DNA of 34,715 nucleotides from Candidatus Woesebacteria bacterium RIFCSPHIGHO2_01_FULL_44_10 (GTDB lineage Bacteria; Patescibacteriota; Microgenomatia; UBA8517). Positions 32,102-34,715 of this stretch are shown piece after piece. Positions within the stretch are counted from its first letter, which is position 1. Each line of letters starts with the position of its first letter. Location: assembly GCA_001792465.1 (NCBI GenBank), contig MGGO01000008.1, positions 20,575 through 55,289 of the forward strand. The letters are read 5' to 3'. The translations under genes and the position numbers were made by a program. The notes below the pieces were generated by a model. That model saw nothing but the letters and a program-made list of their open reading frames with translations, did no database searches and was not told where the DNA came from.

Positions 32102-32638
32102 ATGGCAACAGCAGAAAGAACGGCTGAAAAAAGAACAAACTTTGGAAAGATAACTAGAAGGGATTTCTTAAGGGTAGGTTTCGCGGCTTTACTCAGTAGC
32201 TTGCCTGCTGTCCAAACAGCAAGCACGTTAATTAATTCTCCCGCCGAAAGTGAAACTTCTGAGGAATCAAGAAACATAGATCACAGCAGGAGCGTTTACT
32301 CACACGCCAACGAAAGAGAAAATAACCTAACTCCAGTAACACTAAAAAACGGGGACCTGATTACTTGGAAGTGGAACGATCCTGGGGGATTCGAAGCTGT
32401 ATTCAAGGTTGATGTTAGTTTGGAACCAGACCTAAATTTTGGTGCGACCATAGTCCCAGAACACGTACGTGAACAGGGAACAGCCATTTGGGGGTACAGC
32501 TCCCTTGTACCAATTACGGGTGACATGGAATTTCATACAGAGGAGGTAAGAGGTTTGCAAATTAATGGTAAGCCTGTTGTTTGTCGTGCGGAAACATTTT
32601 CTCCAAGGCAGATGAGCGATTGTTTCCTCCAAAATTAA
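32102..32638 (+). CDS. Tat-exported protein of unknown function, 178 residues
   Basis: The N-terminus ends its charged region with ITRRDFLRVGFAALLSSLPAVQTAS, a textbook twin-arginine signal, so the protein is exported folded. The mature part is beta-rich (LTPVTLKNGDLITWKWNDPGGFEAVFKVDVSLEP, TAIWGYSSLVPITGDMEFHTEEV) and contains two Cys. No family recognised. GDLITWKWNDPGG faintly recalls cupredoxin-like proteins, but no copper site is seen. Start set by R3: ATG is 12 nt after the -10. Confidence 0.75.
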   Translation: MATAERTAEKRTNFGKITRRDFLRVGFAALLSSLPAVQTASTLINSPAESETSEESRNIDHSRSVYSHANERENNLTPVTLKNGDLITWKWNDPGGFEAVFKVDVSLEPDLNFGATIVPEHVREQGTAIWGYSSLVPITGDMEFHTEEVRGLQINGKPVVCRAETFSPRQMSDCFLQN

Positions 32639-32658
32639 AGTAGACAAACAAGTTTTAA

Positions 32659-32664
32659 TATAAT
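32659..32664 (+). promoter_or_regulatory. -10 box for the second Tat gene
   Basis: TATAAT, 20 nt before ATG 32685; AGGGG at 32674-32678 can act as a ribosome-binding site, so this gene has a short normal leader. Confidence 0.5.
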
Positions 32665-32684
32665 ATTACAATTAGGGGCAATTC

Positions 32685-33455
32685 ATGTCCGAAGACGTAA
32701 TCACAAGACGAACTGCTTTAAAGACCTTTGGATTTGCTCTTGGCTCTATTCTGGCTTCCCCAAAAGAATCCGTCAAATCCTTACAAAGAGCTTCTGACTG
32801 GAAGTTAGCGTCTCAAAAACAAAAGAAGTGGCAAGAATTCCAAAAATCTGAAGAATTTAGGAAATTAAATATAGAACATGGTACCAGAGGTGCGGAATTT
32901 GACTTTGGGCAATATGGTTACGCAGAAGCAGAAGGGGCTAGATATTTTGATGGAGCGCCAGTAAGGCACGATGTTAATTTTTTCTTCTCTTCAGTCACTT
33001 TTGACGAGGAAACCCAACAATGGAACCCAAACCCAGAATTTCTAGCTGGGTTTGTCTATGGATATCGTGAGGAGGAAGGGCAAGGTTTAAAAAATTATTT
33101 CACTGGAGAAGAATTTTTGGCTGACTCAAGAACACTCTTTATACACGGTCAAAGGTGGATCGATGGTCTTGGCTGGATTCGCTTAGTCCCAGAAACAGAA
33201 AATAGGCAAAACGCCTCACAGATAAAAATTTACACTTCTTATAATACCGTTGGTAGGGAAGAACCAATAGAGTTTATTGTAGCGGAATCAACCAGGATTC
33301 CTCTAACCCTTGAGGCTACTTACATCAAGAATTCGGGGCGAAGGACAATGCAAAATCCTGCAGGGCATTACTACCTGATCAGCTGTTGGCCGTTCAACGA
33401 AGAAGGGCCAAACACCAGGGAAAGACAGGTTTATAGTCTTCGTAAAGTCAACTAG
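32685..33455 (+). CDS. Tat-exported protein of unknown function, 256 residues
   Basis: A second twin-arginine signal is seen near the start (ITRRTALKTFGFALGSILASP). A charged stretch (WKLASQKQKKWQEFQKSEEF) follows, then a beta-rich mature domain with many aromatic residues (FDFGQYGYAEAEGARYFDG, NFFFSSVTFDEETQQWNPNPEF, FIHGQRWIDGLGWIRLVPE). One Cys near the end. No family recognised. It follows the first Tat gene on the same strand but has its own promoter. Confidence 0.75.
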   Translation: MSEDVITRRTALKTFGFALGSILASPKESVKSLQRASDWKLASQKQKKWQEFQKSEEFRKLNIEHGTRGAEFDFGQYGYAEAEGARYFDGAPVRHDVNFFFSSVTFDEETQQWNPNPEFLAGFVYGYREEEGQGLKNYFTGEEFLADSRTLFIHGQRWIDGLGWIRLVPETENRQNASQIKIYTSYNTVGREEPIEFIVAESTRIPLTLEATYIKNSGRRTMQNPAGHYYLISCWPFNEEGPNTRERQVYSLRKVN

Positions 33456-33468
33456 ACACCACAGATTA

Positions 33469-33498
33469 TTGACTTCTACACTTTTTTTACTCTAAGCT
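33469..33498 (+). promoter_or_regulatory. Possible promoter for the 223-residue gene
   Basis: TTGACT (33469-33474), 18-nt spacer, TAAGCT (33493-33498), 11 nt before ATG 33510. The -10 is weak. Confidence 0.35.
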
Positions 33499-33509
33499 AG
33501 AGTTACAGT

Positions 33510-34181
33510 ATGCCCAACGAAACTAGTGGTTTTGCAAAACTTAAACTAGTCACGGTAACAATAATTTCATTGATCGTCGGACTTTCTTTGGTTATTACAT
33601 TATTAGTTCTACTAAGGCTCGGTAAACTCGAATTTAACACCTATCTCCTTAGAAAAAACCCTTTGATCAATAGCTATTTTCTTCCACCAGGCGAATTGGT
33701 GGTAATATCTAATCATCCGAACTATAGTTTAATGATTAACAACGCTCCATTACTATTAGGATATGCAGATAAGGTTGGGTTATTCCGAAAGTCTGGAATT
33801 TCTTTCCCTTTCCAAAAGGGAGTTCGTATCGACAAGCTGGTGGTTTTCGTAACAAGTGAGGACGGTCCTTCGTCGGGGCAAAACTCATCCCAAGTTTTAT
33901 CCCCGTTGTCAATTTCCAGTATACGAGTCGACAATGAGAACAACTCTCATTCTCTACTGTTTACTTTTAGCATTAATGAAAAATTTATCACTCAGCAAAA
34001 TGTTAGCAATCGTGAGCTGTCCACAAATTTAAATTCCATGGTTCTATTCAACATAGAAACTACTTTACTCGATAAAAAAATTGATATGCAAAAATGGCAA
34101 GATATTTTATCTAATTACCAGGCTATGATGGAGCACGTGTTTGAACAAAATAAAATTCCAATCCTTGTTCAAAACAGATAA
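33510..34181 (+). CDS. Membrane-anchored extracytoplasmic protein of unknown function
   Basis: 223 residues: a short cytoplasmic head, one membrane helix (VTVTIISLIVGLSLVITLLVLL, about 14-35), then a soluble outside domain of mixed beta and alpha character (FLPPGELVVISNHPNYSLMINNAPLLLGYADKVGLF, RIDKLVVFVTSEDGPSSG). No Cys and no known motif recognised. It ends 4 nt before the cysteine-rich gene, so the two are probably cotranscribed. Confidence 0.7.
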   Translation: MPNETSGFAKLKLVTVTIISLIVGLSLVITLLVLLRLGKLEFNTYLLRKNPLINSYFLPPGELVVISNHPNYSLMINNAPLLLGYADKVGLFRKSGISFPFQKGVRIDKLVVFVTSEDGPSSGQNSSQVLSPLSISSIRVDNENNSHSLLFTFSINEKFITQQNVSNRELSTNLNSMVLFNIETTLLDKKIDMQKWQDILSNYQAMMEHVFEQNKIPILVQNR

Positions 34182-34185
34182 CTCA

Positions 34186-34715
34186 ATGAGAAAGGACAAT
34201 TTGATTATTTACTTTAGATCTACCTTGACAAGTTCATTAGTCATTTTATTTTCTTTCACAATTTTTCTCACCTGGATTTCCGAACCAGGCTTTCTTAAGC
34301 CGAAAGATGTTTTAGCGCAAGAATGCTATCAAGTATGTAATCAGTGTGACCCTCAAGGCTGTTATTGCACTATAATATGCCCAGGATTTCCACCTGCCCC
34401 TCCTCCAGAATGCAGATCTGGTGGCTGTTGCGAGCTTGGTGTGAACTGCGGTGATGTGCCAGTCCCAACAGATGCAGCAGGGAATCCGATTACACCTGGT
34501 GAGTGTAGATGTGAGGATAATATTGAGTGTTGCGCAGGGTACAGGGAGTATGATGGGCAGGAAACAACTCTTTATCTTTCAGTGAAAGACAAAGAGTCAG
34601 CAGTGCCCAACCCATACATCGAATACAAAAGAAGCGGGAATGGGCAAGCTGCGAACAATGTCATTGTTGATGTGGGGGACACCATTTACTTTTATCCCTC
34701 TCCTGCTTTCAGGAG
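34186..34715 (+). CDS. Cysteine-rich secreted protein, truncated by the window end
   Basis: An open frame from ATG 34186 runs off the window (176 codons seen). It begins with a signal peptide (SLVILFSFTIFLTWI, ending near DVLAQ), followed by a dense cysteine domain: ECYQVCNQCDPQGCYCTIICPG, a Pro-rich spacer (FPPAPPPE), CRSGGCCELGVNCG, then CRCEDNIECC. About 17 Cys occur within ~75 residues, suggesting a disulfide-bonded module. After that comes a beta-domain-like stretch (TTLYLSVKDKESAVPNPYIEYKR) that may start a repeat or Ig-like region. No family recognised. Confidence 0.75.
   Translation, partial: MRKDNLIIYFRSTLTSSLVILFSFTIFLTWISEPGFLKPKDVLAQECYQVCNQCDPQGCYCTIICPGFPPAPPPECRSGGCCELGVNCGDVPVPTDAAGNPITPGECRCEDNIECCAGYREYDGQETTLYLSVKDKESAVPNPYIEYKRSGNGQAANNVIVDVGDTIYFYPSPAFR

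Noticed and set aside
1..34715. tRNA genes, rRNA genes or CRISPR arrays
   Set aside because: The few intergenic gaps were read on both strands; no TTCGA-type T-arm in a cloverleaf and no regularly spaced repeats were seen.

Overview
The window looks like chromosomal DNA of a Candidate Phyla Radiation (Patescibacteria) bacterium, probably in or near Microgenomates. No 16S gene is visible, so this placement is inference from gene content and style. The genes are tightly packed in operons with many ATGA stop/start overlaps. Core proteins are shortened (HolA-like delta, UvrC without its C-terminal HhH region) or fused (GatC-GatA). DUF5652-like and TKDDL-repeat small proteins are typical of the group. 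TGA is used as a normal stop. Many promoters are extended -10 boxes (TGnTATAAT) only 5-9 nt before ATG or GTG, so leaderless mRNAs appear common.

Layout. 1-7.3 kb: gatCA fusion, gatB, an MFS transporter and dnaE, all overlapping. 7.3-10.1 kb: rplS, a DUF5652-like membrane protein, a coiled-coil gene on the other strand, ruvC, an EF-Tu-domain-2-like protein, a small metallopeptidase and a delta-like clamp-loader subunit. 10.1-17.8 kb: a sugar and lower-glycolysis run (HAD phosphatase, bifunctional phosphoglucose/phosphomannose isomerase, PEP synthase, enolase, GpmI) followed by a DedA protein. 17.8-20.1 kb: small unknown genes, a candidate 93-nt small RNA, a lexA operon with a PBECR-like putative nuclease, a retropepsin-like protein and an unknown gene. 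20.1-28.0 kb: uvrB, uvrA, a secreted transglutaminase-like protein and uvrC. 

28.0-34.7 kb is accessory. Three tiny overlapping ORFs follow uvrC. An AAA/DUF4143 ATPase gene comes next, then a minus-strand methyltransferase/nucleotidyltransferase/Nudix cluster, then Tat-exported and membrane-anchored proteins and a cysteine-rich secreted protein cut by the window end. Three copies of a promoter-bearing repeat (R1-R3) separate these gene blocks. A 19-bp copy of the uvrC 3' end lies just before R3, so the 3.9 kb after uvrC may be an inserted or recombining segment.

Most interesting for follow-up: the R1-R3 elements with the duplicated uvrC end, the chain of three tiny ORFs, the candidate small RNA with its own promoter and terminator, the lexA-nuclease operon, and short palindromic repeats lying in frame inside uvrB and gatB.
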